The notes under the pieces are model-generated. The model saw only the letters and a program-made list of their open reading frames with translations, did not search any database and had not been told where the DNA came from. The position numbers and the translations under genes are program-made. Below, piece by piece: positions 25,264 through 33,499 of a stretch of DNA of 64,000 bases. The stretch's first letter is position 1. Every line of letters begins with the position of its first letter. Origin of the DNA: Microbacterium croceum. Its GTDB lineage: Bacteria; Actinomycetota; Actinomycetes; Actinomycetales; Microbacteriaceae. The stretch spans positions 1,736,001 through 1,800,000 of the forward strand of contig NZ_JAHWXN010000001.1 in NCBI RefSeq assembly GCF_023091245.1, written 5' to 3'.

Positions 25264-26124
25264 CTACGCCCCGGCGGCGCCGAGGCGTGACGAGAGCTCT
25301 CGCGCGGCGCGCGACACGAACACGCCGAGGGCGTCGAGGCGGTGCCCGATGCGCGCCTTGGGTGCGCTGACGTTCACCGCCGCGACGATGCGCCCCGTGA
25401 AGTCCGTGATCGGCGCCGACGCGGCCACCACGCCGAACTCCAGCTCCTCGTCGGAGAGCGCGTAGCCCTGCTCGCGGATGCGGGCGAGCTCGGTGAGGAG
25501 GCTGTCGAGATCGGTGACGGGGGCGTTGCCGGGGGGTGGGGCGTCGAGTACCGGGAACACCGAGGGGTCGGCCTGGTCGAATCGGCCGACCAGTGGCTGG
25601 TCCTGGCCGTGGTCCTCATACCAGCGGGCGAGCGACTCCTCGTCCCAGTCGCTCAGCAGGGCGCGGCCGGAGGGGGTACGCCACGCGGCGGTGGTGGTGC
25701 CGGCCCATCCGGTCGTCCGCACATCGTGGGGGCTGAGCTCGCTCAGCAGCGTGAGCACATTGCCGCCGCGCAGCACGCAGAGGTGGCTGGTCTCCCTTGT
25801 CGACTGCACCAATCGGCGCAGGATGCTGCGCGAGGCGTGCACCAGCGTGGTGCTGGCGGTGTGGGCGGCGAGTGCGTACAGCCGCGGTCCCAGCAGATAG
25901 CGCAGGGTGTCGTCGTCGCGTTCGACCAGGCCGCTCTCGGCCAGCGTCGCCAACGTGCGTGACACCACCGCCTTATCGCGCCCGGTCGACTGCGCGACCT
26001 GGGAGACGCCGAGCCCTCCCGATCGCAGCGCCTCGTCGGTGCCGAGCAGCTCGAGGATCTCGATGTCGCGCCCCAGACCGGAGGAGTTCCGTCGGGGCGT
26101 GGGGGGAGTCGTCGGGGTGTTCAC
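25264..26124 (-). CDS. IclR-family transcriptional regulator
   Basis: The 286-residue protein has an N-terminal winged helix (LGVSQVAQSTGRDKAVVSRTLATL, about residues 38-61) and an IclR effector domain (TPSGRALLSDWDEESL, and GYALSDEELEFGVVAASAPI, the family signature). GTG 26124 is supported by the start of conserved sequence. It is divergent from the ten-gene catabolic operon with a 116-bp gap and is its most likely controller. Effector unknown. Confidence 0.9.
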   Translation of the reverse strand: MNTPTTPPTPRRNSSGLGRDIEILELLGTDEALRSGGLGVSQVAQSTGRDKAVVSRTLATLAESGLVERDDDTLRYLLGPRLYALAAHTASTTLVHASRSILRRLVQSTRETSHLCVLRGGNVLTLLSELSPHDVRTTGWAGTTTAAWRTPSGRALLSDWDEESLARWYEDHGQDQPLVGRFDQADPSVFPVLDAPPPGNAPVTDLDSLLTELARIREQGYALSDEELEFGVVAASAPITDFTGRIVAAVNVSAPKARIGHRLDALGVFVSRAARELSSRLGAAGA

Positions 26125-26167
26125 GGGGCGAGTCTATCTCGACTGGTTGCCATATTCACAACACCCT

Positions 26168-26195
26168 TTGACGAAATGGATACAGAGGCTACGGT
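26168..26195 (+). promoter_or_regulatory. Candidate promoter of the OpuB-Fae-YgcWUE operon
   Basis: TTGACG (26168-26173), a 16-base spacer and TACGGT (26190-26195) form a plausible sigma-70-type promoter 45 bases before the first start codon, in the IclR-operon gap. Just upstream, TTGCCATATTCACAA has weak dyad symmetry and could be an IclR site. Confidence 0.5.
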
Positions 26196-26240
26196 GAATG
26201 ACATCCCGGTGCCGGCCTCAACGACGAGACAGGAGCCCTC

Positions 26241-26906
26241 TTGACCGGATTCAACTGGGAAGACCTCATGGTCTTCCTCACACGTCGCGCAGACGACATC
26301 CTTGAGCTCACCCGCGATCACCTCGTCGTCGTGCTCATCTCCGTCGCGCTGGCCGCCGCCATCGGGATCGGACTGGGCATCCTCGTCCGCAACCGACGCG
26401 TCGCCCGGACGACGGTGCTGACCGCCGCCGCCGTGGCGATCACCATCCCGTCGCTCGCACTCCTCGCCCTGCTCAGCCCCGTCCTCGGCCTCGGCTGGCT
26501 GCCGACCGTGGTCGCGCTCGTCTTCTACTCCCTGCTCCCGGTCGTGCGCAACACGGTCGTCGGTCTCCGCGAGGTGCCGGTCTCGGTGCTGGAGTCCGCA
26601 CGGGGGATGGGGCTCAGCCCGGCGCGGGTGCTGTTCACCGTGCAGCTGCCGATCGCCTGGCCCGTGATCATGACCGGCATCCGCGTGGCCGCGCAGCTCA
26701 CGGTCGGCATCGCGGCCATCGCCGCCTACGTCGCAGGGCCCGGTCTCGGCGAGTACATCTTCAAGGGCCTGTCCTCCCTCGGGTCGAAGAACGCCCTCAA
26801 CTACGCGCTCACCGGCACCGTCGCCGTGATCATCCTCGCGCTCGTCCTCGACGGCATCCTCGTGCTCATCGCCCGCCTCACCACCTCAAGGGGTCTCCGT
26901 GCCTGA
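26241..26906 (+). CDS. Quaternary-amine ABC transporter permease (OpuBB-like)
   Basis: The 221-residue membrane protein has about five to six helices and the OpuB/OpuC permease signature LESARGMGLSPARVLFTVQLP. Members import choline, glycine betaine, carnitine or related osmolytes. The start is TTG 26241, placed six bases after AGGAG. It opens the operon and overlaps the ATPase gene by eight bases. Confidence 0.9.
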   Translation: MTGFNWEDLMVFLTRRADDILELTRDHLVVVLISVALAAAIGIGLGILVRNRRVARTTVLTAAAVAITIPSLALLALLSPVLGLGWLPTVVALVFYSLLPVVRNTVVGLREVPVSVLESARGMGLSPARVLFTVQLPIAWPVIMTGIRVAAQLTVGIAAIAAYVAGPGLGEYIFKGLSSLGSKNALNYALTGTVAVIILALVLDGILVLIARLTTSRGLRA

Positions 26907-27936
26907 CATCACCACGAACACCGGCGTTCTCACCTCTCTCGCCTCGCAGCAGGGCGGCGTCGACATCGTCCTCGATCACATCACCAAGCAGTACCCCGGG
27001 CAGTCGACCCCCGCCGTCGAGGACTTCTCGATGCGCATCGAGCCGGGCGAGCTGGTCATGTTCGTCGGCCCCAGCGGCTGCGGCAAGACCACCACGATGA
27101 AGATGATCAACCGCATCATCGAGCCCTCGTCGGGATCCATCCGCATCAACGGCGACGACGTCCTGTCGCTCGACGGCAACGAGCTGCGCCGCCACATCGG
27201 TTACGTGATCCAGCAGATCGGGCTGTTCCCGCACTTCACGATCGCCGAGAACATCGCGGTCGTCCCCAAGCTGCTCGGCTGGTCGAAGGCACGCACCGCG
27301 GCCCGTGTCGAGGAACTGCTGAACACCGTGCAGCTCGATCCCGGTGTCTTCGCCGACCGCTACCCTCGTCAGCTCTCCGGCGGACAGCAGCAGCGGGTCG
27401 GCGTCGCCAGAGCGCTCGCGGCCGACCCGCCCGTGATGCTCATGGACGAGCCGTTCGGCGCGACCGACCCGATCACTCGCGAGAAGCTGCAGGCGGAGTT
27501 CCTGCGGCTGCAGGCCGACATCGGCAAGACGATCATCTTCGTCACGCACGACTTCGAAGAGGCCATCCGGATGGGCGATCGCATCGCCGTGCTGAGCGAG
27601 CGCAGCCGGATCGAGCAGTTCGACACCCCGGCACGCATCCTCGCGAACCCGGCCAACGAGTATGTGCGATCGTTCATCGGCGAGGGGGCGGCGCTGAAGC
27701 GGCTCGCTCTCATCCCCGTCAGCGGCGCGACTGTCGGCTCACCCGACTCCAGCGCTCCTTCGGCCACGATCGACGAGGAGACCTCGTTGCGCGAAGCGCT
27801 CGACCTCCTGATTCTGACCGGGGCCCCGCGCATCAACGTGACGCGTGGGGGAGCCGTGGTCGGTTCGATCGATCAGGCGGCGATCTCCGCCGCGCTCGGA
27901 GCAGCCGCAACCGCGCGCCGCACGGAGGGCGAGTGA
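26899..27936 (+). CDS. Quaternary-amine ABC transporter ATPase (OpuBA-like)
   Basis: The 345-residue protein has Walker A GPSGCGKTT, signature LSGGQQQRVGVARAL, Walker B VMLMDEPFGATDP and the H-loop FVTHDFEEA. The pattern MKMINRIIEP after Walker A is typical of the OpuA/OpuB/ProV branch. After the ATPase core there is only one short CBS-like segment (residues about 285-335) in place of the two CBS domains of longer relatives. GTG 26899 overlaps the permease; its own stop overlaps the next gene's possible GTG start. Confidence 0.92.
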   Translation: MPDITTNTGVLTSLASQQGGVDIVLDHITKQYPGQSTPAVEDFSMRIEPGELVMFVGPSGCGKTTTMKMINRIIEPSSGSIRINGDDVLSLDGNELRRHIGYVIQQIGLFPHFTIAENIAVVPKLLGWSKARTAARVEELLNTVQLDPGVFADRYPRQLSGGQQQRVGVARALAADPPVMLMDEPFGATDPITREKLQAEFLRLQADIGKTIIFVTHDFEEAIRMGDRIAVLSERSRIEQFDTPARILANPANEYVRSFIGEGAALKRLALIPVSGATVGSPDSSAPSATIDEETSLREALDLLILTGAPRINVTRGGAVVGSIDQAAISAALGAAATARRTEGE

Positions 27937-27938
27937 CC

Positions 27939-28730
27939 ATGCAGGCGCCCGACCTTGTGCCCTCCGCGACGACGGTCCTGCAGACGCAGCCGGCGGAGCG
28001 ACGCGGCATGCCCGTGCTGCTGCGGCGCATGATGCCGCTGATCGTCGTAGCGGTGGTGCTGCTGATCACCTTCCTCTGGATCTCGACACTCGAGCTCGAC
28101 TCGATCGAGCAGCGCACGCTCAACGCCGACTACATCACGGCACGCATCGGCGAGCATCTGATCCTGTCGATCACGGCATCGATCCTGGTCGCGGTGCTGG
28201 CGATCCCCGCCGGCATCGCGGTCAGCCGATCCTCGTCACGCGTCTTCCGCGGGATCGTGATCGGCGTCGCGAACATCGGGCAGGCGACACCCGCCATCGG
28301 CGTCGTGATCCTCCTCGCCATCGTGTGGCAGACCGGCTTCACGACGGCACTCGTCGCGCTCGTCATCTATTCCTTCCTCCCGGTGCTCCAGAACACGATC
28401 GCGGGCCTCGCCCAGGTCGACCCGAACATCCGGGAATCCGCGCGGGGCATGGGGATGACCTCCGGCCAGGTGCTGCGCCGGGTCGAGCTGCCGCTCGCCT
28501 CGCCCGTGATCCTCGCCGGACTCCGCACCGCACTCGTCTTCGCCGTCGGTGTGGCGACCGTGGCGACCTTCATCAACGCCGGCGGCCTCGGCGACATGAT
28601 CATCAACGGTCTGAAGCTGCAGCGCTACCCGGTCCTCATCGTCGGAGCGGTCCTCGTCGCCGCGATCGCGGTGCTCATCGACTGGGCGGCCAGCGTCGTG
28701 GAAGACATCGTCCGCCCCAAAGGCCTCTGA
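27939..28730 (+). CDS. Quaternary-amine ABC transporter permease (OpuBD-like)
   Basis: The 263-residue membrane protein carries the same signature as its partner (RESARGMGMTSGQVLRRVELP) and an extended N-terminus before the first helix (LIVVAVVLLITFLWI). ATG 27939 is preferred because GGAGGG lies nine bases upstream; GTG 27933, which overlaps the ATPase stop, is an alternative giving two more residues. It completes the two-permease importer. Confidence 0.9.
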   Translation: MQAPDLVPSATTVLQTQPAERRGMPVLLRRMMPLIVVAVVLLITFLWISTLELDSIEQRTLNADYITARIGEHLILSITASILVAVLAIPAGIAVSRSSSRVFRGIVIGVANIGQATPAIGVVILLAIVWQTGFTTALVALVIYSFLPVLQNTIAGLAQVDPNIRESARGMGMTSGQVLRRVELPLASPVILAGLRTALVFAVGVATVATFINAGGLGDMIINGLKLQRYPVLIVGAVLVAAIAVLIDWAASVVEDIVRPKGL

Positions 28731-28769
28731 ATCAACGACCCTCGCACTCCCTCCCGAAAGGAATCTGCA

Positions 28770-29711
28770 ATGACATCGCGCACCATCGCAACAGCAACAC
28801 TCGCGGCACTCGCCGCCGGAGCCCTCCTCCTCACCGGCTGCACCGCAGGCGGTGCCGGCGGCTCCGGGGCGAAGGGCGACGAGCTCGAAGGTCTCACCGG
28901 CGAGATCGGCTCCAAGGACTTCTCCGAGCAGTACATCCTCGCCTACATGACCGCCGAGCTGCTCAACGCCCACGGCGCCGACGTCGAGGCGAACACCAAG
29001 CTCGTCGGCTCGGCGAACGTGCGCCAGGCACTCGAGAACGATCAGTTCCTGGGCTACTGGGAGTACACCGGCACGTCCTGGATCACCTACAACGGCAACA
29101 CCGCTCCGGTGCAGGGCGCCGAGGCGCAGTTCGAGGCGGTGAAGCAGGCCGACGCCGAGAACGGCATCGCGTGGCTCGATCCCGCCCCCTTCAACAACAC
29201 CTACGCGTTCGCCATCCGCCAGAGCGAAGCCGACGAGCTCGGCGTGACGACGCTCAGCGATGTCGCGAAGCTCCCCAGCGCCGACCAGACGTTCTGCATC
29301 GAGAGCGAGTTCTCGACGCGTGACGACGGATGGCCGGGACTGTCCGCGGCCTACGGGTTCGATGCCCCCGCGGCCAACGTCACCATGCTCGACACAGGGG
29401 TGATCTACACCGCGACCCAGAAGGGCGACGACTGCAACTTCGGTGAGGTGTTCCAGACCGACGGCCGCATCCCCGCGCTCGACCTGGTGGTGATGGAGGA
29501 CGACAAGGAGTTCTTCCCGAGCTACCAGGGCGGCTTCACCCTCAAGCAGAGCACGCTCGACGAGCACCCCGCGATCGCCGATGTGCTGGCCGAGCTCAGC
29601 CCGCTGCTCACGACCGAGGTCATGCAGACCCTCAACGCGAAGGTCGACGTCGACGGTGAAGACCCCGAAGACGTCGCGATCGAGTGGCTCGAGGACCAGG
29701 GGCTCATCTGA
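28770..29711 (+). CDS. Quaternary-amine ABC substrate-binding lipoprotein (OpuBC/OsmF-like)
   Basis: The 313-residue protein has a lipoprotein signal with lipobox LLTGC (Cys 24). It then follows the OpuAC/OpuBC pattern: IGSKDFSEQYILAYMTAELL at the mature N-terminus and YWEYTGTSWITY, which supplies aromatic residues for cation binding. AAAGGAATC precedes the ATG. Ligands of this family are quaternary amines, but other solutes occur. The stop codon shares its A with the next gene's ATG. Confidence 0.9.
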   Translation: MTSRTIATATLAALAAGALLLTGCTAGGAGGSGAKGDELEGLTGEIGSKDFSEQYILAYMTAELLNAHGADVEANTKLVGSANVRQALENDQFLGYWEYTGTSWITYNGNTAPVQGAEAQFEAVKQADAENGIAWLDPAPFNNTYAFAIRQSEADELGVTTLSDVAKLPSADQTFCIESEFSTRDDGWPGLSAAYGFDAPAANVTMLDTGVIYTATQKGDDCNFGEVFQTDGRIPALDLVVMEDDKEFFPSYQGGFTLKQSTLDEHPAIADVLAELSPLLTTEVMQTLNAKVDVDGEDPEDVAIEWLEDQGLI

Positions 29712-30235
29712 TGACCGCCGCGGTGCAGCTCGGCGAGAGCTTCGTCGGCGACGGCGTGAACGCCGCGCACATCAACACCGTCCTCGGCCACCGTGACGGG
29801 CCGGCGGGGACGGCGTGGGCCACCGCCCTCGCCACCCCCAGCCAGGGCCACGTGCCGTTCGTCGCCGTGCTGCGCCCCTCGCTGCCGGTCAAGCCGATGA
29901 CGCTGTTCGTCACCAAGGCCGCGCCCGCCGGCGACGAGCACGGGCTCCTCATCTGGGGCCCCGCGCAGGCCGGGGTCGCCGCCGGCGTCGCGGATGCCGT
30001 CGCCGACGGCGTCATCCCGCGCGAGGCCGCAGACACCCACGCGGTGATCGCCGCGGTGTGGGTCAACCCGGCAGCCGACGATGCCGAGACGGTCTACCGC
30101 AACAACCGCGAGGCGACGCGCACGGCGCTCGCGAACGGGGCGGAATCCCTCCCCGCCGTCGACGAGGTGCTCGCTGCCCGCGAACGCCCCACCAATCCCT
30201 TCTTCACCCCGCTCTCCACCACGAAGGACACGTAA
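29711..30235 (+). CDS. Formaldehyde-activating enzyme (Fae) homologue
   Basis: The 174-residue protein aligns along its whole length with Fae, which condenses formaldehyde with tetrahydromethanopterin in methylotrophs. Conserved blocks are FVGDGVNAAHINTVLG (with the catalytic-position His at residue 20), LPVKPMTLFVTKA, WGPAQAGVAAGVADAV, GVIPREAADTHAVIAAVWV and ADDAETVYRNNREATRTAL. The classical FGPAQHG is GPAQAG here, so one His is lost. ATG 29711 overlaps the binding-protein stop (TGATG). No tetrahydromethanopterin genes are in view, so the acceptor may differ. The operon suggests that an imported methylated or aldehyde-releasing compound is processed. Family assignment is firm; the reaction here is not known. 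Confidence 0.85.
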   Translation: MTAAVQLGESFVGDGVNAAHINTVLGHRDGPAGTAWATALATPSQGHVPFVAVLRPSLPVKPMTLFVTKAAPAGDEHGLLIWGPAQAGVAAGVADAVADGVIPREAADTHAVIAAVWVNPAADDAETVYRNNREATRTALANGAESLPAVDEVLAARERPTNPFFTPLSTTKDT

Positions 30236-30240
30236 GACCC

Positions 30241-31182
30241 ATGAGTTCCCCCACGCCTCCGCTCGCCGAGGCACTGCCCACCGTCGGGTTCATCGGACTC
30301 GGCAACATGGGATCCGGCATGACGAGGAACCTGCAGGCCGCAGGCTTCCCCCTCGTCGTCACCGATCTCCGCCGCGAGTCGGCAGCAGAGCTCATCGCCG
30401 GTGGCGCCCGGTGGGCCGAGACACCGCGCGAGGTCGCCGCCACGAGTGACCTGGTCATCACCATGCTGCCGACGCCGAAGCACGTCGCCGCTGTCGCGGC
30501 AGGGGCAGACGGCCTCGTCGCCGGGCTGCCGGACGGCGGCACCTGGGTCGACATGTCGACATCGGTTCCCGACGTGCTCGAGGTCGTGCGCATCGAGCAG
30601 GCGGGGCGCGGACTGCACTTGCTCGACGCGCCAGTGAGCGGGATGTCGGTCGGCGCAGCCGCCGGCATGCTGCAGATCTTCATCGGGGGAGACGCCGCCG
30701 ATGTGGCCCGCCTCCGCCCGGTCTTCGAAGCGATGGGAGACCCGGAGCGCATCCTCCACGTCGGGGGACACGGCGCGGGATACGCCGTGAAGCTCATGAT
30801 CAACCAGCTCTGGTTCTCGCACCTGGTGGCCACCGCCGAGGTGCTGTCGGTCGGCGTCGCCGCCGGGGTGGACCTGGGGGTGCTGCGCGACGCGCTCATC
30901 GCCAGCCCGGCCAACAGCACGTTCGTCTCGCGCGACGTGCTCTCGATCCTCGACAACGGGGACTACGACGAGGGGTTCGCGATCGCGCTGGCCTGCAAGG
31001 ACCTGGGCCTCTCCGTCGACCTGGCGCGCTCGGTCGGGATGCCGGTCGAGCTCTCCTCGCTCGTCGAGCAGATCTTCCGTCGAGCACGGGCGCAGTACGG
31101 CGATCGTGCGGGGGAGATGACTCCGGTGCGGCTGTACGAGGAGCTCCTCGGACGCGACCTTCGTCGGGAGGTGGCCGCATGA
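30241..31182 (+). CDS. Beta-hydroxyacid dehydrogenase (3-hydroxyisobutyrate / tartronate-semialdehyde reductase family)
   Basis: The 313-residue NAD(P)-dependent enzyme begins with a Rossmann fold (VGFIGLGNMGSGMTRNL, about residues 15-31). It has the substrate motif DAPVSGMSVGAAAGML and the catalytic lysine motif GAGYAVKLMINQLW. Family members oxidise 3-hydroxyisobutyrate or interconvert glycerate and tartronate semialdehyde; which acid is used here cannot be read. ATG 30241 lies five bases after the Fae stop, and its own stop overlaps the aldehyde dehydrogenase start (ATGA). Confidence 0.88.
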   Translation: MSSPTPPLAEALPTVGFIGLGNMGSGMTRNLQAAGFPLVVTDLRRESAAELIAGGARWAETPREVAATSDLVITMLPTPKHVAAVAAGADGLVAGLPDGGTWVDMSTSVPDVLEVVRIEQAGRGLHLLDAPVSGMSVGAAAGMLQIFIGGDAADVARLRPVFEAMGDPERILHVGGHGAGYAVKLMINQLWFSHLVATAEVLSVGVAAGVDLGVLRDALIASPANSTFVSRDVLSILDNGDYDEGFAIALACKDLGLSVDLARSVGMPVELSSLVEQIFRRARAQYGDRAGEMTPVRLYEELLGRDLRREVAA

Positions 31183-32651
31183 GCGCCGCCCGTGAGGCCG
31201 AACTGCTCGCCTCCCTCCCCACCGGCCTGTTCATCGCGGGGCAGTGGCGCGACGCGCACTCCGGGGCCACCTTCCCGGTGCTCGACCCCGCCACGGGCGA
31301 GGTGCTGACGCACGTCGCCGACGCATCGCCGGAGGACGGTGTCGCCGCCCTCGACGCCGCCGCGGCCGCGCAGTCGGCATGGGCGGCGACCGCTCCGCGT
31401 GAGCGCGGCGAGATCCTGCGCCGGGCGTTCGAGCTGGTGACGGCGCGCGCCGAGGACTTCGCGCTCGTGATGACGCTGGAGATGGGCAAGCCGCTGGCCG
31501 AGTCCCGCGCGGAGGTGGCTTACGGCGCCGAGTTCCTCCGCTGGTTCTCGGAAGAGGCGCCGCGCATCTCGGGGCGCTATGCCACCGCGCCCGACGGCCG
31601 CAACCGCCTGCTCGTCGCCAAGCGCCCTGTCGGTCCGAGCCTGCTCATCACGCCGTGGAACTTCCCGCTGGCGATGGCGACGCGCAAGATCGCACCGGCG
31701 CTCGCCGCGGGCTGCACCTCGGTGCTGAAGCCCGCAGCCCTCACCCCGCTCACCGCCCTCCTGTTCGCCGAGGTGCTGCGCGAGGCAGGCGTCCCTGATG
31801 GCGTGGTCAACGTCATCCCGACCACCCGTGCCGGTGCCGTGACCGGGCCGCTCATCACGGACCCGCGGCTGCGCAAGCTCTCCTTCACCGGGTCCACCGA
31901 GGTGGGACGCCGCCTCATCGCCGATGCCGCGCACCAGGTGCTCCGCGTGTCCATGGAGCTGGGTGGGAATGCCCCGTTCCTGGTCTTCGAAGACGCCGAT
32001 CTGGACGCGGCCGTGGAGGGCGCGCTGCTCGCCAAGCTCCGCAACGGCGGGGAGGCGTGTGTCGCGGCGAACCGCTTCCACGTGCACGAGAGCGTCGCCG
32101 AGGAGTTCACCGCGCGTCTGATCGGGCGCATGGCGGGCTACGTCACCGACCGCGGGACCGAGCCCGCCACCACGCTGGGACCGCTCGTCGACGAGTCCAC
32201 GCGCGAGAAGGTCGCCGAACTCGTCGCCGGTGCCGTCGAAGACGGAGCCCGTGTTGCTCTGGGAGGTGTCGTACCCTCCGGCCGCGGTTACTTCTATCCG
32301 GCCACGGTGCTGGTGGATGTGCCGCAGGACGCGCGCATCCTCCGCGAGGAGATCTTCGGCCCGGTCGCCCCGATCACGACGTTCCGCGATGAGGAAGAGG
32401 CGGTGCTGCTGGCGAATGCCAGCGAATACGGCCTCGTCTGCTTCGTCTACACCCGTGATCTCAACCGCGCGCTGCGTCTCGCGGAACGCCTGGAGACGGG
32501 GATGCTCGGGCTGAACACCGGACTCGTGTCCAACCCGGCAGCACCGTTCGGTGGCGTGAAGCAGTCCGGGATCGGTCGGGAGGGCGGATTCGAGGGGATC
32601 GACGAGTACCTCGAGACGACCTACATCGGCATCTCCGATCCTTTCGCCTGA
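31179..32651 (+). CDS. NAD(P)-dependent aldehyde dehydrogenase (succinate-semialdehyde dehydrogenase-like)
   Basis: The 490-residue enzyme has the full aldehyde-dehydrogenase set: TPWNFPLAMATRKIAPALAA, the general-base motif MELGGNAPF, and the nucleophile Cys at residue 294 in NGGEACVAANRF. EIFGPVAP follows near the C-terminus, and GGVKQSGIGREGG is typical of the GabD branch. It oxidises an aldehyde to an acid; the operon suggests an intermediate produced or used by the neighbouring dehydrogenases. Confidence 0.9.
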   Translation: MSAAREAELLASLPTGLFIAGQWRDAHSGATFPVLDPATGEVLTHVADASPEDGVAALDAAAAAQSAWAATAPRERGEILRRAFELVTARAEDFALVMTLEMGKPLAESRAEVAYGAEFLRWFSEEAPRISGRYATAPDGRNRLLVAKRPVGPSLLITPWNFPLAMATRKIAPALAAGCTSVLKPAALTPLTALLFAEVLREAGVPDGVVNVIPTTRAGAVTGPLITDPRLRKLSFTGSTEVGRRLIADAAHQVLRVSMELGGNAPFLVFEDADLDAAVEGALLAKLRNGGEACVAANRFHVHESVAEEFTARLIGRMAGYVTDRGTEPATTLGPLVDESTREKVAELVAGAVEDGARVALGGVVPSGRGYFYPATVLVDVPQDARILREEIFGPVAPITTFRDEEEAVLLANASEYGLVCFVYTRDLNRALRLAERLETGMLGLNTGLVSNPAAPFGGVKQSGIGREGGFEGIDEYLETTYIGISDPFA

Positions 32652-32679
32652 TCACTCCGCACGTTCTGAAGGAGCTGCA

Positions 32680-33456
32680 TTGCACATCACTGATTTCTCC
32701 CTCGACCACTTCTCCCTGCGGGGGCGGAGCGCGATCGTCACGGGCGGGAACACCGGACTGGGGCAGGCGTTCACGCTCGCCCTGGCCAAGGCAGGAGCGG
32801 ATGTCTTCGTGCCGACGCTCTTCGACGACGGCGGCGAGACCGCCGACCTGGTGCGCGCGGAAGGCGGCCGCTACCAGGAGCAGACGATCGACATCACGGC
32901 GCCCGGAGCGCCCGCCCTGGCGGTCGACGCGTGCGTGGCGGCCCTGGGTGGAGTGGACATCCTCGTCAACTCCGCAGGCATCAGCCGCATCGCGGACGTC
33001 ACGGAGTTCGGCCGGGAGGAGTGGGACCCCATGGTCGCCGTCAACCTCACCGCGGCATTCGACATGGCCCACGAGGTGGCGAAGCGGATGATCCCGCAGG
33101 GCGCGGGCAAGATCATCAACATCGCCTCGCTGTTCTCCTTCCTCGGCGGCCTCGGCTCACCCGCCTATGCCGCGACCAAGCACGGCATCGTCGGGCTGAC
33201 CCGCGCCTACGCCGACGAGCTCGGGGGGGCCGGCATCCAGGTCAACGCGATCGCGCCGGGCTACTTCAAGACGCGCATCACCGAGGGATCCCGCTCCGAC
33301 CCTGCGGTCAACGGCCGCATCATCGAGCACACCCCCGCGGGGAGGTGGGGCGATGTCGCCGACCTCATGGGTGCCACCGTGTTCCTCGCCAGCCCCGCAT
33401 CCGACTTCGTCAACGGTCACGTGCTGACCGTCGACGGCGGCTATCTCGTGCGCTGA
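32680..33456 (+). CDS. Short-chain dehydrogenase, YgcW-like
   Basis: The 258-residue SDR has the nucleotide motif TGGNTGLGQAF, the catalytic Ser in IASLFSFLGG, Tyr/Lys in YAATKHG, and the C-terminal NGHVLTVDGGYLVR. The sequence closely follows E. coli YgcW as I remember it, including the N-terminal FSLDHFSLRG and the WDPMVAVNLTAAF block. YgcW is annotated as a deoxygluconate-dehydrogenase-like protein of unproven function. The start is TTG 32680, five bases after GAAGGAG. It is followed by the YgcU and YgcE homologues, as in the enteric cluster. Confidence 0.85.
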   Translation: MHITDFSLDHFSLRGRSAIVTGGNTGLGQAFTLALAKAGADVFVPTLFDDGGETADLVRAEGGRYQEQTIDITAPGAPALAVDACVAALGGVDILVNSAGISRIADVTEFGREEWDPMVAVNLTAAFDMAHEVAKRMIPQGAGKIINIASLFSFLGGLGSPAYAATKHGIVGLTRAYADELGGAGIQVNAIAPGYFKTRITEGSRSDPAVNGRIIEHTPAGRWGDVADLMGATVFLASPASDFVNGHVLTVDGGYLVR

Positions 33457-33499
33457 CCCGCAGCGCTGCCCATCCACGAACGAACAGGACATCTCTCCC

